Shown here: piece after piece, positions 17,904 through 27,115 of the stretch
How positions within the stretch are numbered: the stretch's first letter is position 1
Layout of the letters: every line of letters begins with the position of its first letter
Assembly (NCBI RefSeq): GCF_001468465.1
Contig: NZ_LNSA01000010.1
Span: forward strand, 62,001 to 126,000
Source of the DNA: Sphingopyxis sp. H115
Lineage (GTDB): Bacteria; Pseudomonadota; Alphaproteobacteria; Sphingomonadales; Sphingomonadaceae
Direction of reading: 5' to 3'
Length of the DNA stretch: 64,000 bases
Program-made: the position numbers and the translations under genes
Notes under the pieces: model-generated
Seen by the model: the letters and a program-made list of their open reading frames with translations, nothing else
Databases searched by the model: none
Told to the model about the DNA's origin: nothing

Positions 17904-18629
17904 TTGAGCGGCAGGCGTGCATTGGTGATCGGAAGCGGCGGCGGTATCGGCGCCGCGCTTGTCGAGCGACTTGTCGCATCGGGTCGATTTGACCGTATCT
18001 ATGCCGGGAACAGGCGCCCCCATTCGTCGCGCCACCCCAGTGTGACAAGGCTGACGATAGATATATTGGACGACGACACGCTTGCCGAGGCAGGTCGTCA
18101 AATTGCCCCGGACGGCGCTCTCGACCTGTTGATCGTGGCAACGGGGCTCCTGCATCGCGGACCGGACATTCGTCCCGAAAAAAGCCTTAAGCAGCTCGAC
18201 GCATCGACGATGTCCGAGGTCTTTGCGGTCAACAGCATCGGGCCAGCGCTCGCCGCAAAACATTTTCTTCCTCTGCTTGCCCGGAGGCAGCGGGCGGTCG
18301 CCATATTTCTATCCGCGCGCGTTGGTTCGATAGCAGACAACCGGCTTGGCGGTTGGCATAGCTATCGTGCCTCGAAGGCGGCGCTCAATGCCCTGGTGCG
18401 ATGCTTCGCGATAGAGTTTGGCCGCAGCAATCCGGACGCGATCGTTGCGGCATTGCACCCCGGAACTGTAGATACGCCGCTCTCTGAGCCCTTTCAGGCG
18501 CGACTAGCTGGATCATCGCTTTCTAGCGCGGATCTCAGTGCGTCACGCATCCTCACTGTCGCTGACCAACTATCGCCGACGGATAGCGGCGGGTTCTTTG
18601 GCTGGGATGGAAGGCCTATCCCGTATTGA
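17904..18629 (+). CDS. Short-chain dehydrogenase/reductase, C-factor-like
   Basis: This 241-residue classical SDR has the nucleotide motif GSGGGIG near residues 9-15, an N(S) position in VNSIGP, catalytic Ser in LSARVGS and YRASK (Tyr-x-x-x-Lys). The start is taken as TTG at 17904, with GGGAGAGG upstream and only two residues before the conserved strand; no ATG fits. C-factor-like SDRs are found with photolyase and flavoprotein genes in light-induced clusters of other proteobacteria. The substrate is unknown. It follows the LOV-HTH gene by 97 bases on the same strand. Confidence 0.8.
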   Translation: MSGRRALVIGSGGGIGAALVERLVASGRFDRIYAGNRRPHSSRHPSVTRLTIDILDDDTLAEAGRQIAPDGALDLLIVATGLLHRGPDIRPEKSLKQLDASTMSEVFAVNSIGPALAAKHFLPLLARRQRAVAIFLSARVGSIADNRLGGWHSYRASKAALNALVRCFAIEFGRSNPDAIVAALHPGTVDTPLSEPFQARLAGSSLSSADLSASRILTVADQLSPTDSGGFFGWDGRPIPY

Positions 18630-18847
18630 TGGCTACGGACTGTCCATAGTTTGCCGACGGAATTGCGGCCTGTCGCCGCGATGGCTGCTTTCTCTGCTGA
18701 TTGTTTCACGACCGACATTGCCGTTGTGGCCGGGGCGCGCCTAAGCGGCCTATGGGAAATTGCCGATCCATTCCTATCTGATCGGCGGTATGAAAAGCTG
18801 CGCGGCGGGGAAATGCTCGGTCGCCGGCATCGGGAAAGATTGGCTCC

Positions 18848-19510
18848 TTGTCGAAAATCGTTAATGGCGCGAGCCTGCAGCCGCGCTCAGGCTCCGCGCC
18901 GGAAAAGATCGTGCTGCTGCTGCACGGGTTCGGCTCGAGCGGTTCGGACATGATCTCGCTAGCGCCGCAATGGCAGGATGCGCTTCCGAACGCGCTGTTC
19001 CTTGCGCCGCACGCCCCGCAACGCTGCGCGATGATGGGGGCCGGCTACCAATGGTGGGGATTATCTGGTTTCGCGCCCTCGGCCCTTGCTGCCGGATCGG
19101 CGTCGGCAGCGCCCGCAATCGATGCCTTCATCGACCGGAAGCTTGCACAATATGGCCTGACAGAGTCCGATCTCGCGCTCGTAGGCTTCAGCCAGGGCAC
19201 GATGATGGCGCTCCAGGTCGGGCTCCGCCGACCGCGGCGCGTCGCGGCGATCGTCGGCTATTCCGGTATGGTCACGGGGACGGCCGATTTGGGGCATGAG
19301 GTCGCGGTAAAGCCGCCGGTGCTGCTCGTTCATGGCACCGCCGATCCCGTGGTGCCGGTCGCAGCGCTTCACATGACCGCGGCTCAGCTCAAGCGGATCG
19401 GGCTCGATGTGACGACCCATGTCTCCTACGGCGTGGCGCACAGCGTCGATCCCGTCGGCCTTAAGCTGGGACGCGATTTCATCGCGGGCGCATTCGCCGG
19501 CAAGGAATGA
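18848..19510 (+). CDS. Alpha/beta-hydrolase, phospholipase/carboxylesterase family
   Basis: This 220-residue hydrolase has the oxyanion segment LLLHGFGSSGSD, the nucleophile elbow GFSQG, Asp in HGTADPVVP and His in VAHSVDP, as in carboxylesterase EstB/YpfH-type proteins. The start is a TTG at 18848 behind GGGAAAGA. It acts on short acyl esters or lysophospholipids in the cytosol; the physiological substrate is unknown. A 218-base spacer separates it from the SDR, so cotranscription with the light cluster is uncertain. Confidence 0.82.
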   Translation: MSKIVNGASLQPRSGSAPEKIVLLLHGFGSSGSDMISLAPQWQDALPNALFLAPHAPQRCAMMGAGYQWWGLSGFAPSALAAGSASAAPAIDAFIDRKLAQYGLTESDLALVGFSQGTMMALQVGLRRPRRVAAIVGYSGMVTGTADLGHEVAVKPPVLLVHGTADPVVPVAALHMTAAQLKRIGLDVTTHVSYGVAHSVDPVGLKLGRDFIAGAFAGKE

Positions 19511-19537
19511 GGCGCTTCCTGACGGGAGCGCCGTCAG

Positions 19538-20092
19538 TCAGCTATTGGCTTCGACCGGCTCCAGGGCGGCGATGATGGCGTCGCAAAACGCCGGCAAATC
19601 GTCGGGACAGCGGCTCGTGATGACGTTGCCGTCGATCACCACCTTTTCGTCGACCACCTCGGCTCCGGCATTGGCGACATCGGTGCGAATCGACTTGTAG
19701 CTGGTCAGCCGCTTGCCCTTCGCCAGTCCGGCCTCGACGAGCAGCCAGGGAGCGTGACAGATTGCCGCAATAGGCTTTCCGGCGTCGGCGAAGTCGCGGA
19801 TGAGTGCAACCGCCTGGTGCTCGACCCGCAGTAGGTCCGGGTTGATCTGGCCGCCGGGGAGCACGAGCGCATCATAGTCGCCGGCGCGCACGTCGCCGAC
19901 GAGGATGTCGACTTCGACCTCGTCGCCCCAATCGTTTTCGTCCCAGCCCTTGATCTTCCCGGTTTCGATCGATGCGATATCGACATCGGCGCCGGCCTCC
20001 CGGAGCGTGTCGCGGGGAACTTCGAGCTCCGACTGCTCAAAACCGTTCGTCGCCATGATCAGGATGCGGCGTTTGGTCAGGGGGGTGCTCAT
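19538..20092 (-). CDS. DJ-1/PfpI family protein, type 1 glutamine amidotransferase fold
   Basis: This 184-residue PfpI-type protein has the nucleophile elbow AICHAPWLL and the conserved acid in GFEQSELEVP. The start is the ATG at 20092 with AAGGAG upstream; the in-frame extension to 20239 is not family-like. Members act as glyoxalases/deglycases or proteases and are often stress-induced. It converges with the esterase gene. Confidence 0.88.
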   Translation of the reverse strand: MSTPLTKRRILIMATNGFEQSELEVPRDTLREAGADVDIASIETGKIKGWDENDWGDEVEVDILVGDVRAGDYDALVLPGGQINPDLLRVEHQAVALIRDFADAGKPIAAICHAPWLLVEAGLAKGKRLTSYKSIRTDVANAGAEVVDEKVVIDGNVITSRCPDDLPAFCDAIIAALEPVEANS

Positions 20093-20339
20093 AGATTGTC
20101 TCCTTCTGTCCTTGGACAATGCACGGGACGGGGAGATGTTGCGGCCCCGTCCTTGTATTTGGCGGTCGCTGCAAACTGAGCGCCGCGCGAAGGCGAAAAA
20201 CGCAAATGCCGCGGCGCTTGTGTTAAGCTGATACAGCAAATTTCATCGCTATTCTAAACGGATCAGCGCTCGTGACGCTTCCGTCCAGTCAGACTCGCTG
20301 CCGCCTTGCCATTGGTGAAGTAGGACGGGCGAGGCCCAT

Positions 20340-20426
20340 ATGAAGAGCATCTTCGCGAAGCTCGGTGCGGCCGATCGAACGCATGCCGTGGCGATCGCCG
20401 CGAAGCGCGGCATAATCACAATCTAG
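20340..20426 (+). pseudogene. Remnant of a LuxR/NarL-type regulator C-terminus
   Basis: Twenty-eight codons ending in TAG encode IFAKLGAADRTHAVAIAAK plus a few flanking residues. This is the recognition helix and end of a LuxR-family HTH. The codon before the ATG encodes His, so AHMKSIF continues the family pattern, but a stop lies 7 codons further up and the rest of the domain is absent. There is no gene-like sequence for the missing part in 20093-20339. The flanking intergenic DNA to 20667 holds no other gene that I can see. Confidence 0.6.
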
Positions 20427-20667
20427 CAACCGTTTTTGCGCTAATCTCTCTGAAAGCGACCGCCCGCAACCGGCTAGTGCAGTGCGTTTAGCGGCACAGT
20501 GCGGTGCCAATATCCCGGGACGGTCGTGCTGTGGCATGGCGATGCGCGTCGTGTGTGCTGGCGCATTGCCATTGCGCTGTCACATGCGCCGAATAGCCCC
20601 ACCTCATTTGCGACCGATTCCATTCGCCTGAATGAGAGTCGAGGCCGCTTTTGCAAGGGGAACAGCC

Positions 20668-23600
20668 GTGGCGACCGCCGTTTTTATCAATGAAGTCCAC
20701 TACGATAATGCCGGTGCGGACACCGGCGAAGCGATCGAGATCGCGGCGCCCGCCGGAACCGACCTGACCGGCTGGCGGGTCATTCTCTATAACGGCGCCA
20801 ACGGGCAGGCCTATGCGGCGACGGGAGGCTCGGTCAACGGCATCGCTCTTTCGGGGATCGTTCCCGACCTCCAGAATGGCTTCGGGACCTTGTCCTTCGC
20901 GGCGCTCGGGCTCCAAAATGGCGCGCCCGACGGTTTCGCGCTGGTCGATCCGATGGGCAACGTCGTGCAATTCCTGTCGTATGAAGGAAGCTTCACCGCG
21001 ACCAACGGCCCCGCCGCCGGGCTCACCAGCACCGACATCGACGTGTCGCAGTCGGGCAACGACGCGGCGGGTCTGACGCTGCAGCTGACGGGCACCGGCA
21101 CGACCTATGAGGATTTCACCTGGTCGGCGCCGTCGGCAGGCACGGTCGGTGCCGTCAACGGCGGGCAGAGCTTCGGCGGCACGCCCGGGCCGCAGCCTGG
21201 CAGCCTGTCGATTGCCAATGCGTCGACCGGCGAAGGGAACAGCGGGACGCAGGACCTCGTCTTCACTGTCACCCGCAGCGGCGGCAGCGATGGCGCGGTT
21301 TCGGCAGACTGGACGATCAGCCTGGGCAGCGCCGATGGTGCCGACCTTGGCGCGGGTCAGCCGCTGAGCGGAACGGTCAGTTTCGCCGACGGCGCGACCA
21401 CCGCGGAAATCCGCATCGCGGTGAGCGGTGACACGGATTTCGAACCCGACGAGACCTTCGCCATCGCGCTCACGAATCCGCAGGGCGGAGCGACGATCGG
21501 CACCGGCACCGCGACGGGTACCATCCTCAACGACGACGCCGCGCCGCCGACGCCGGCCGCCAATGTGTACATCAACGAAATCCATTATGACAACGCCGGC
21601 ACCGACACGGGCGAGGCGATCGAGATCGCCGGTGTCGCGGGAACCGATCTCAGCGGCTATACGCTCGTCCTCTACAATGGGTCGAACACGCCGGGCGCGG
21701 CGCCGACCTACAGCACGGTAAACCTCAGCGGCGTGATCGACGACGAGGGGCAGGGCTATGGCGCCGTCGCGTTCAACTTTCCGGCAAATGGGTTACAGAA
21801 TGGCGCATCCGACGGCGTCGCGCTGATCGCACCCGACGGCACCGTCATCCAGCTGCTTTCCTACGAAGGCACCTTCACCGCCGCAGCGGGCACGCCGGCG
21901 GCGGGCATGACCAGCACCGACATCGGGGTGCTCGAAGGCGGCAGCGATCCGATCGGTCAATCACTGCAACTGATCGGCAACGGCGCGTCGGCCGCCGATT
22001 TCGACTGGCAGGCGCCCGCGACGAGCAGCTTCGGCTCGCTCAACGCCGGGCAGGCGATCATCCCCGACGACGGTACCGGGCTGATCAGCGTCGGCGACGC
22101 CAGCGTCGTCGAGGGCAATGCGGGGACGAGCAACCTCATCTTCACCGTCACGCGCGCCGGCGGCCTCGGACAGGCCGCGAGCGTCGATTTCAGCATCAAC
22201 CTTGACGGCAGTGCCGATGCCGCCGACTTCGGTCCCGACGCGGTCTTTTCGGGCACCCTGACGTTCGCGGTCGGCCAGAATTCGGCGACGGTGACGCTGC
22301 CGGTCCAGGGCGATATCGTCGGAGAGGTCAACGAGACGTTGTCGCTCGCGCTGAGCAACCCGGTGGGCAATATCGCCATTGCCGATGGCAGTGCCACGGG
22401 AACGATCTTGAACGACGATCCGATCACCTTGTCGATCGGGCAGATCCAGGGCGCCGGTCATCGGTCGGATTATGTCGGCCAGCCTGTCGCCACCACTGGC
22501 ATCGTCACCGCCGTCGATACGAGCGGCTTCTACGTCCAGGATCCCACCGGCGACGGCGACAGCCGCACCTCGGACGCCATTTTCGTCTTCACCGGCGGCG
22601 CCCCCGCCGTCGCCGTCGGCGATGCGATCAATGTGTCGGGCACGGTGACGGAATATGTCGGCGGCGCCGGGGCGCTGTCGCTGACCGAAATCGTCAACCC
22701 GACCGTGACCGTGACGAGCAGCGGCAATGCACTGCCCGCCGCGCTGCTGATCGGCGCCGGCGGCATCCTGCCGCCGAGCCAAGCGATCGACGACGACGGC
22801 TTCGCGGTCTTCGACCCCGAAAACGACGGCATCGATTTCTGGGAATCGCTCGAAGGCATGCGCGTGACGATCGACAACCCGCTCGTGGTGTCGAATACCA
22901 GCGAATTCGGCGAGACCGACGTCGTCGCGTCGCTGGGACAAGGCGCGACCGGGGTCAACGACCGCGGCGGCATCACTATCTCGGCGGGCGACTTCAATCC
23001 CGAAAAGATCCAGATCGACGATGACAGCGGGGTCTTTGCGGGCTTCAATCCGGCTTACAGCATCGGCGACCAGCTGAGCAGTGTGACCGGCGTGGTCAAC
23101 TATGCCTTCAACAACTACGAAGTCATCGTCACCGAAGCGGTTTCGGTGACGCAGGACGTGACGCTCGAGCGCGAGGTGACGGAACTCGCCGGCGATGCCA
23201 ATTATCTGTCGATCGCGACCTATAACCTCGAAAATCTCGACGCGTCGGACATGAAGTTCGACATCCTCGCAAGTGACATCGTCTATAATCTCCGCGCGCC
23301 GGACATTATCGCGGTCCAGGAAATCCAGGATGCGGATGGGGCGGGGTCGGGCGGAGACCTGTCGGGCGCGGCGACCGCGCAGGGGCTGATCGACGCGATC
23401 TTCGCGGCGTCGGGCAAACAATATGTTTACGTCGAGGTCGCGCCCGATACGGCGGGTTCGACCGGCGGCGAGCCCGGCGGAAACATCCGCAACGGCTATC
23501 TCTACAATGTCGACCGCGTCTCCTATGTCGAGGGCAGCGCCGAGCTCATCACCGGCGCGGCCTTCAACGGCAGTCGCAAGCCGCTCGTCGCGCAATTCGC

Positions 23601-25287
23601 CTTTGCGGGCGAGATCGTCACCGCGATCAATGTCCACTTTACCTCGCGCGGCGGCAGCGACCCGCTGTGGGGTGATACGCAGCCGCCGGCCAACGCCGGC
23701 GAAGGCGCGCGCGAGGCGCAGGCGGCCGCGGTCAAGGCATGGGCCAATGACCATCTCGCCGACGACCCCGATCTCAATATCGCGGTGCTCGGCGACTGGA
23801 ACGGCTTCTATTTCGAGGACGAGCAGACCCAGCTCACCGATCCGCTGCAGGGCGGGGTGTTCACCAACTTGAATTCGCTGCTGAACCCCGAGGAACGCTA
23901 TTCCTATATGTTCGACGGCAATGCCCAGCAGCTCGACAATATCCTCGTCACCGGCGGACTGACGCTCGGCGCGAAATATGACGCCGTGCATATCAACGCG
24001 CAGTTCGGTGAAGCCGGCCGCGCGACCGATCATGACCCGCAGGTCGCGCTTCTGCTGCTCGGCCAGGCGCCGAGCGAACTCGTGCTCGACGATGCGACGA
24101 TCGATGAAAATCTGGCGGCGGGCACAATCGTCGGCACGCTGAGCGCCGATGACAGTCCGAACGACACGCTGACCTTTTCGCTGGTCGACGATGCTGGCGG
24201 GCTGTTCGTGGTCGATCCCGCGACGGGGGCGATCCGCACGACCCAGCCGCTCGATTTCGAAGCGGCGGCGAGCTACGCGATCATCGCGCGCGCGACCGAC
24301 ACCGCCGGCCAGACGGTCGAGCGGAGCTTCGTCATCGGCGTGAACGACATTTTCGAGAATGGCGCCCCCACCGCGGCCAACGATGCCGTTGCCGTCAACG
24401 AAGACGCGACCAGCCCCAATTTGTGGACGCAGCTTCTCGCCAATGACAGCGATCCCGACGCCGGCCAGATCTTGTCGATCCAGTCGGTCGACACGACCGG
24501 CACGCTCGGCAGCCTGATCTTCGACGCGGACACGCAGACGTTGAAATATGTCGCCGACAATGATGCGTTCGATGCCCTCGCGCCCGGCGCGACCGCGACC
24601 GACAGCTTTACCTACACGGTGACCGACGGCAATGGCGCGACGAGCACCGCGACCGTCACGGTGACGGTGACCGGGACCGCCGATGGCGTCACGCGCTATG
24701 GCGGCCTGTTCGGCGACACGCTGAACGGTACGGGCGGCGAGGACAAGCTTTACGGGCTGACCGGAAACGACAAATTGTTCGGCCTGGGCGGTCACGACGT
24801 GCTCGGCGGCGGGTTCGGTCACGACCTGCTCGACGGCGGCGAAGGCAAGGATGCGCTGTTCGGCGGGCTCGGCAACGACAAGCTCTACGGCGGCGCCGGC
24901 GACGACGAACTGTTCGGCGGCCTTGGTAACGACGATCTCTATGGGGGCGCCGGGCGCGACCTGTTCCACTTCGGCCGCGCCGAGGGCCGCGACACGATCC
25001 ACGACTTCGACCGCAACGAAGATTATATCGTGCTCGACGATGGCGTTCGCATCACCAAGAGCCAGACGAAGGACGTCAATCGCGACGGCGTTCAGGACCT
25101 CGTTCTCTCGCTTTCGCTCGGCACATCGGTCACCTTGCTCGGCGTACAGAGCGTCAACCAGGTCAATTTCGCGGCGCCGACCCATTATTCGGATCATCAG
25201 CCCGGCCTCGATGGCGTGCTCGACGGGTTTGGCGATTTCCTGTTCGGACTGGGCCTGTCCCGTTCGGAATCATCGTTCCTGCTTTGA
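20668..25287 (+). CDS. ExeM/NucH-type extracellular nuclease with RTX repeats
   Basis: This 1539-residue secreted protein has two lamin-tail domains (about 5-155, 298-458), each followed by a Calx-beta domain (about 178-291, 470-588). A linker/OB-like region precedes an endonuclease/exonuclease/phosphatase domain (about 845-1130). The nuclease motifs are TYNLENL, AVQEIQD, NVHFTSRGG, LGDWN and TDHDPQV. A cadherin-like domain (about 1135-1228), a VCBS-type domain (about 1231-1341), 8-9 RTX calcium nonapeptides (about 1345-1431) and a C-terminal secretion region follow. There is no signal peptide, as expected for a type I substrate. GTG at 20668 is chosen over ATG at 20632 because AAGGGGA lies upstream at the right distance. 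It probably degrades extracellular DNA for nutrient or biofilm turnover. Confidence 0.9.
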   Translation: MATAVFINEVHYDNAGADTGEAIEIAAPAGTDLTGWRVILYNGANGQAYAATGGSVNGIALSGIVPDLQNGFGTLSFAALGLQNGAPDGFALVDPMGNVVQFLSYEGSFTATNGPAAGLTSTDIDVSQSGNDAAGLTLQLTGTGTTYEDFTWSAPSAGTVGAVNGGQSFGGTPGPQPGSLSIANASTGEGNSGTQDLVFTVTRSGGSDGAVSADWTISLGSADGADLGAGQPLSGTVSFADGATTAEIRIAVSGDTDFEPDETFAIALTNPQGGATIGTGTATGTILNDDAAPPTPAANVYINEIHYDNAGTDTGEAIEIAGVAGTDLSGYTLVLYNGSNTPGAAPTYSTVNLSGVIDDEGQGYGAVAFNFPANGLQNGASDGVALIAPDGTVIQLLSYEGTFTAAAGTPAAGMTSTDIGVLEGGSDPIGQSLQLIGNGASAADFDWQAPATSSFGSLNAGQAIIPDDGTGLISVGDASVVEGNAGTSNLIFTVTRAGGLGQAASVDFSINLDGSADAADFGPDAVFSGTLTFAVGQNSATVTLPVQGDIVGEVNETLSLALSNPVGNIAIADGSATGTILNDDPITLSIGQIQGAGHRSDYVGQPVATTGIVTAVDTSGFYVQDPTGDGDSRTSDAIFVFTGGAPAVAVGDAINVSGTVTEYVGGAGALSLTEIVNPTVTVTSSGNALPAALLIGAGGILPPSQAIDDDGFAVFDPENDGIDFWESLEGMRVTIDNPLVVSNTSEFGETDVVASLGQGATGVNDRGGITISAGDFNPEKIQIDDDSGVFAGFNPAYSIGDQLSSVTGVVNYAFNNYEVIVTEAVSVTQDVTLEREVTELAGDANYLSIATYNLENLDASDMKFDILASDIVYNLRAPDIIAVQEIQDADGAGSGGDLSGAATAQGLIDAIFAASGKQYVYVEVAPDTAGSTGGEPGGNIRNGYLYNVDRVSYVEGSAELITGAAFNGSRKPLVAQFAFAGEIVTAINVHFTSRGGSDPLWGDTQPPANAGEGAREAQAAAVKAWANDHLADDPDLNIAVLGDWNGFYFEDEQTQLTDPLQGGVFTNLNSLLNPEERYSYMFDGNAQQLDNILVTGGLTLGAKYDAVHINAQFGEAGRATDHDPQVALLLLGQAPSELVLDDATIDENLAAGTIVGTLSADDSPNDTLTFSLVDDAGGLFVVDPATGAIRTTQPLDFEAAASYAIIARATDTAGQTVERSFVIGVNDIFENGAPTAANDAVAVNEDATSPNLWTQLLANDSDPDAGQILSIQSVDTTGTLGSLIFDADTQTLKYVADNDAFDALAPGATATDSFTYTVTDGNGATSTATVTVTVTGTADGVTRYGGLFGDTLNGTGGEDKLYGLTGNDKLFGLGGHDVLGGGFGHDLLDGGEGKDALFGGLGNDKLYGGAGDDELFGGLGNDDLYGGAGRDLFHFGRAEGRDTIHDFDRNEDYIVLDDGVRITKSQTKDVNRDGVQDLVLSLSLGTSVTLLGVQSVNQVNFAAPTHYSDHQPGLDGVLDGFGDFLFGLGLSRSESSFLL

Positions 25288-25372
25288 TGCCATTCGCTGA
25301 TCCATTCCTGACCAGCCATCCGCGCCGTCCGGTCATCATGACCGGGCGGCAAGGCCGTTTCGGGGCAGCGGC

Positions 25373-27115
25373 ATGAGCGCGGGCGCCGCGATACCGCAGA
25401 ACGCGCTCGGCACCGCACTCGCCGCTTGCCGGCGCCATGTGGTCGCGGCCGCCGGGTTCAGCGCGCTCGTCAACATCCTCTACATCGTGCCGACGCTCTA
25501 CATGCTCCAGGTCTATGACCGGGTGGTGCCGACGCGCGGTTTGCAGACGCTGTTTTTTCTGACGATCGTTTTACTACTCGCGCTTGCGACGCTGTCTTTG
25601 CTCGACCGGCTGCGCGCGCGGTTGCTGGTCCGCATGGGGGTACAGCTCGACCTGTCGCTTGCACCCGCAATCCTCGATGCCGCCATCGGCCGACCCGATC
25701 TGCCTGCCGCCCATCAGGCGCCGCGTGATTTCGACAGCCTGCGCGGTGCGTTGACCGGCGCGGCGATCCTCGCGTTGTTCGACGCTCCCTGGGTGCCGAT
25801 CTACATCATCGTCTGCGCGCTCGTCCATCCGTACATCGGGCTGGTCGCTCTGCTCGGTTGCCTCGCGCTCCCGGCCATCGCCTGGGCGAACGAGCGCGCG
25901 ACCCGTGACCGGCTGGACGAGGCGCACATCATTGCGAGCCAGTCATACGCGCATCAGGATGCGACGCTACACGCCGCGGAGGCGGTCCGCGCGCTCGGCA
26001 TGCGCCGGGCGCTCGTCGCACGCCAACTTCGCCAGCGCCGCGCGATGCTCTCCGCGCAGACCGAAGCAAGCTTCGCCGCCGGCGGCTATCTGACCGCGAC
26101 GAAGTTCGTCCGCCTCGCGCTGCAGTCGCTTGCCCTCGGGCTCGGCGCCTTGCTTGCGGCGGACAACATGATCTCGGTCGGGGCAATTTTTGCCGCTTCC
26201 TTTCTCATCGCGCGGGCGCTCGCGCCGATCGAGCAGCTGATCGGCAGCTGGAAGACCATCGGTCAGGCCCGGCAAAGCTACAGGAATCTAAATACGCTGC
26301 TGGCCGCACAGCCCATCGCGCACGACACGACCGAACTGCCCGCACCGAAAGGTGCACTGGCCATCGAAAACGCCACCATCCTCAACGAGGCGCGCGACGG
26401 GGCGATCGTCCAGGCGGTGAGCTTCGAGGCAGCAGCGGGCGAGGCGCTCGCGATTATCGGCCCGAGCGGTGCGGGCAAGTCGACGCTGGTTCGGCTGATC
26501 GCCGGCGCGATCCTCGCCGACCGTGGCACGGTGCGCATCGATCGCGCCGACATGGCCGACTGGAACCCCGAACGCCTCGCGCGCCATATCGGCTATCTGC
26601 CGCAGGAGGCGTCGCTTTTCGCAGGCACGATTGCGGAGAATATCGCGCGTTTCGAGCTCGAACTCGGGGTCGAACGCAGCGCCGTCGATGCCGCGGTGGT
26701 TGCGGCGGCGCAAAAGGTCGGGGCGCATGACCTGATCCTGTCGCTACCCGGCGGCTATGATCATGTCCTCAAGCTCGGTGGACGCGGGCTGTCGGCGGGC
26801 CAGGCGCAGCGGATCGCGCTGGCGCGTGCGGTCTATGGCGATCCTGCCGTGCTGATCCTCGACGAACCCAATGCGCATCTCGACGCCGAGGGCGATGCGT
26901 TTCTCGCCGTGGCGCTCGGACGGCTCAAGGCGGAAGGCAAGACAATCCTGATCGTTTCGCACAAGACCAGCATAATGCCTATCGTCGACCGCGTTCTGCT
27001 GATGCGCGCGGGCCGCCTTGAAATGATCGGGCCGCGCGACGCAGTGCTGGCGAAGCTCGCGCCGCCGCCGCAACCCCGGCGCGGGCAGGGCGGAAAAGTG
27101 GTGAGCCTGTCATGA
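25373..27115 (+). CDS. Type I secretion ABC transporter, PrtD/HlyB-like
   Basis: This 580-residue protein has an N-terminal six-helix membrane domain (to about residue 310) and an ATPase domain. The ATPase has Walker A GPSGAGKST (from about residue 363), signature LSAGQ (a one-residue variant of LSGGQ) and Walker B VLILDEP. It has no peptidase domain, as in PrtD-type exporters of RTX proteins. It lies 85 bases after the nuclease gene and overlaps the adaptor gene by ATGA. It is inferred to export the nuclease. Confidence 0.9.
   Translation: MSAGAAIPQNALGTALAACRRHVVAAAGFSALVNILYIVPTLYMLQVYDRVVPTRGLQTLFFLTIVLLLALATLSLLDRLRARLLVRMGVQLDLSLAPAILDAAIGRPDLPAAHQAPRDFDSLRGALTGAAILALFDAPWVPIYIIVCALVHPYIGLVALLGCLALPAIAWANERATRDRLDEAHIIASQSYAHQDATLHAAEAVRALGMRRALVARQLRQRRAMLSAQTEASFAAGGYLTATKFVRLALQSLALGLGALLAADNMISVGAIFAASFLIARALAPIEQLIGSWKTIGQARQSYRNLNTLLAAQPIAHDTTELPAPKGALAIENATILNEARDGAIVQAVSFEAAAGEALAIIGPSGAGKSTLVRLIAGAILADRGTVRIDRADMADWNPERLARHIGYLPQEASLFAGTIAENIARFELELGVERSAVDAAVVAAAQKVGAHDLILSLPGGYDHVLKLGGRGLSAGQAQRIALARAVYGDPAVLILDEPNAHLDAEGDAFLAVALGRLKAEGKTILIVSHKTSIMPIVDRVLLMRAGRLEMIGPRDAVLAKLAPPPQPRRGQGGKVVSLS

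Noticed and set aside
18651..18953. 100-residue open frame between the SDR and the esterase
   Set aside because: It overlaps the esterase start in another frame, ends in a Cys/Arg-rich run and has no family similarity.
20540..20600. Sigma-54 promoter (TGGC...TTGC) before the nuclease gene
   Set aside because: The spacing between GG and GC is 12 bases rather than the required 9-10, so the match fails.
21961..25197. 1078-residue open frame opposite the secreted nuclease
   Set aside because: It is antisense to a gene with clear domains and codon bias; its Arg/Ala/Asp/Val-rich sequence is typical of a shadow frame in GC-rich DNA and shows no domain.
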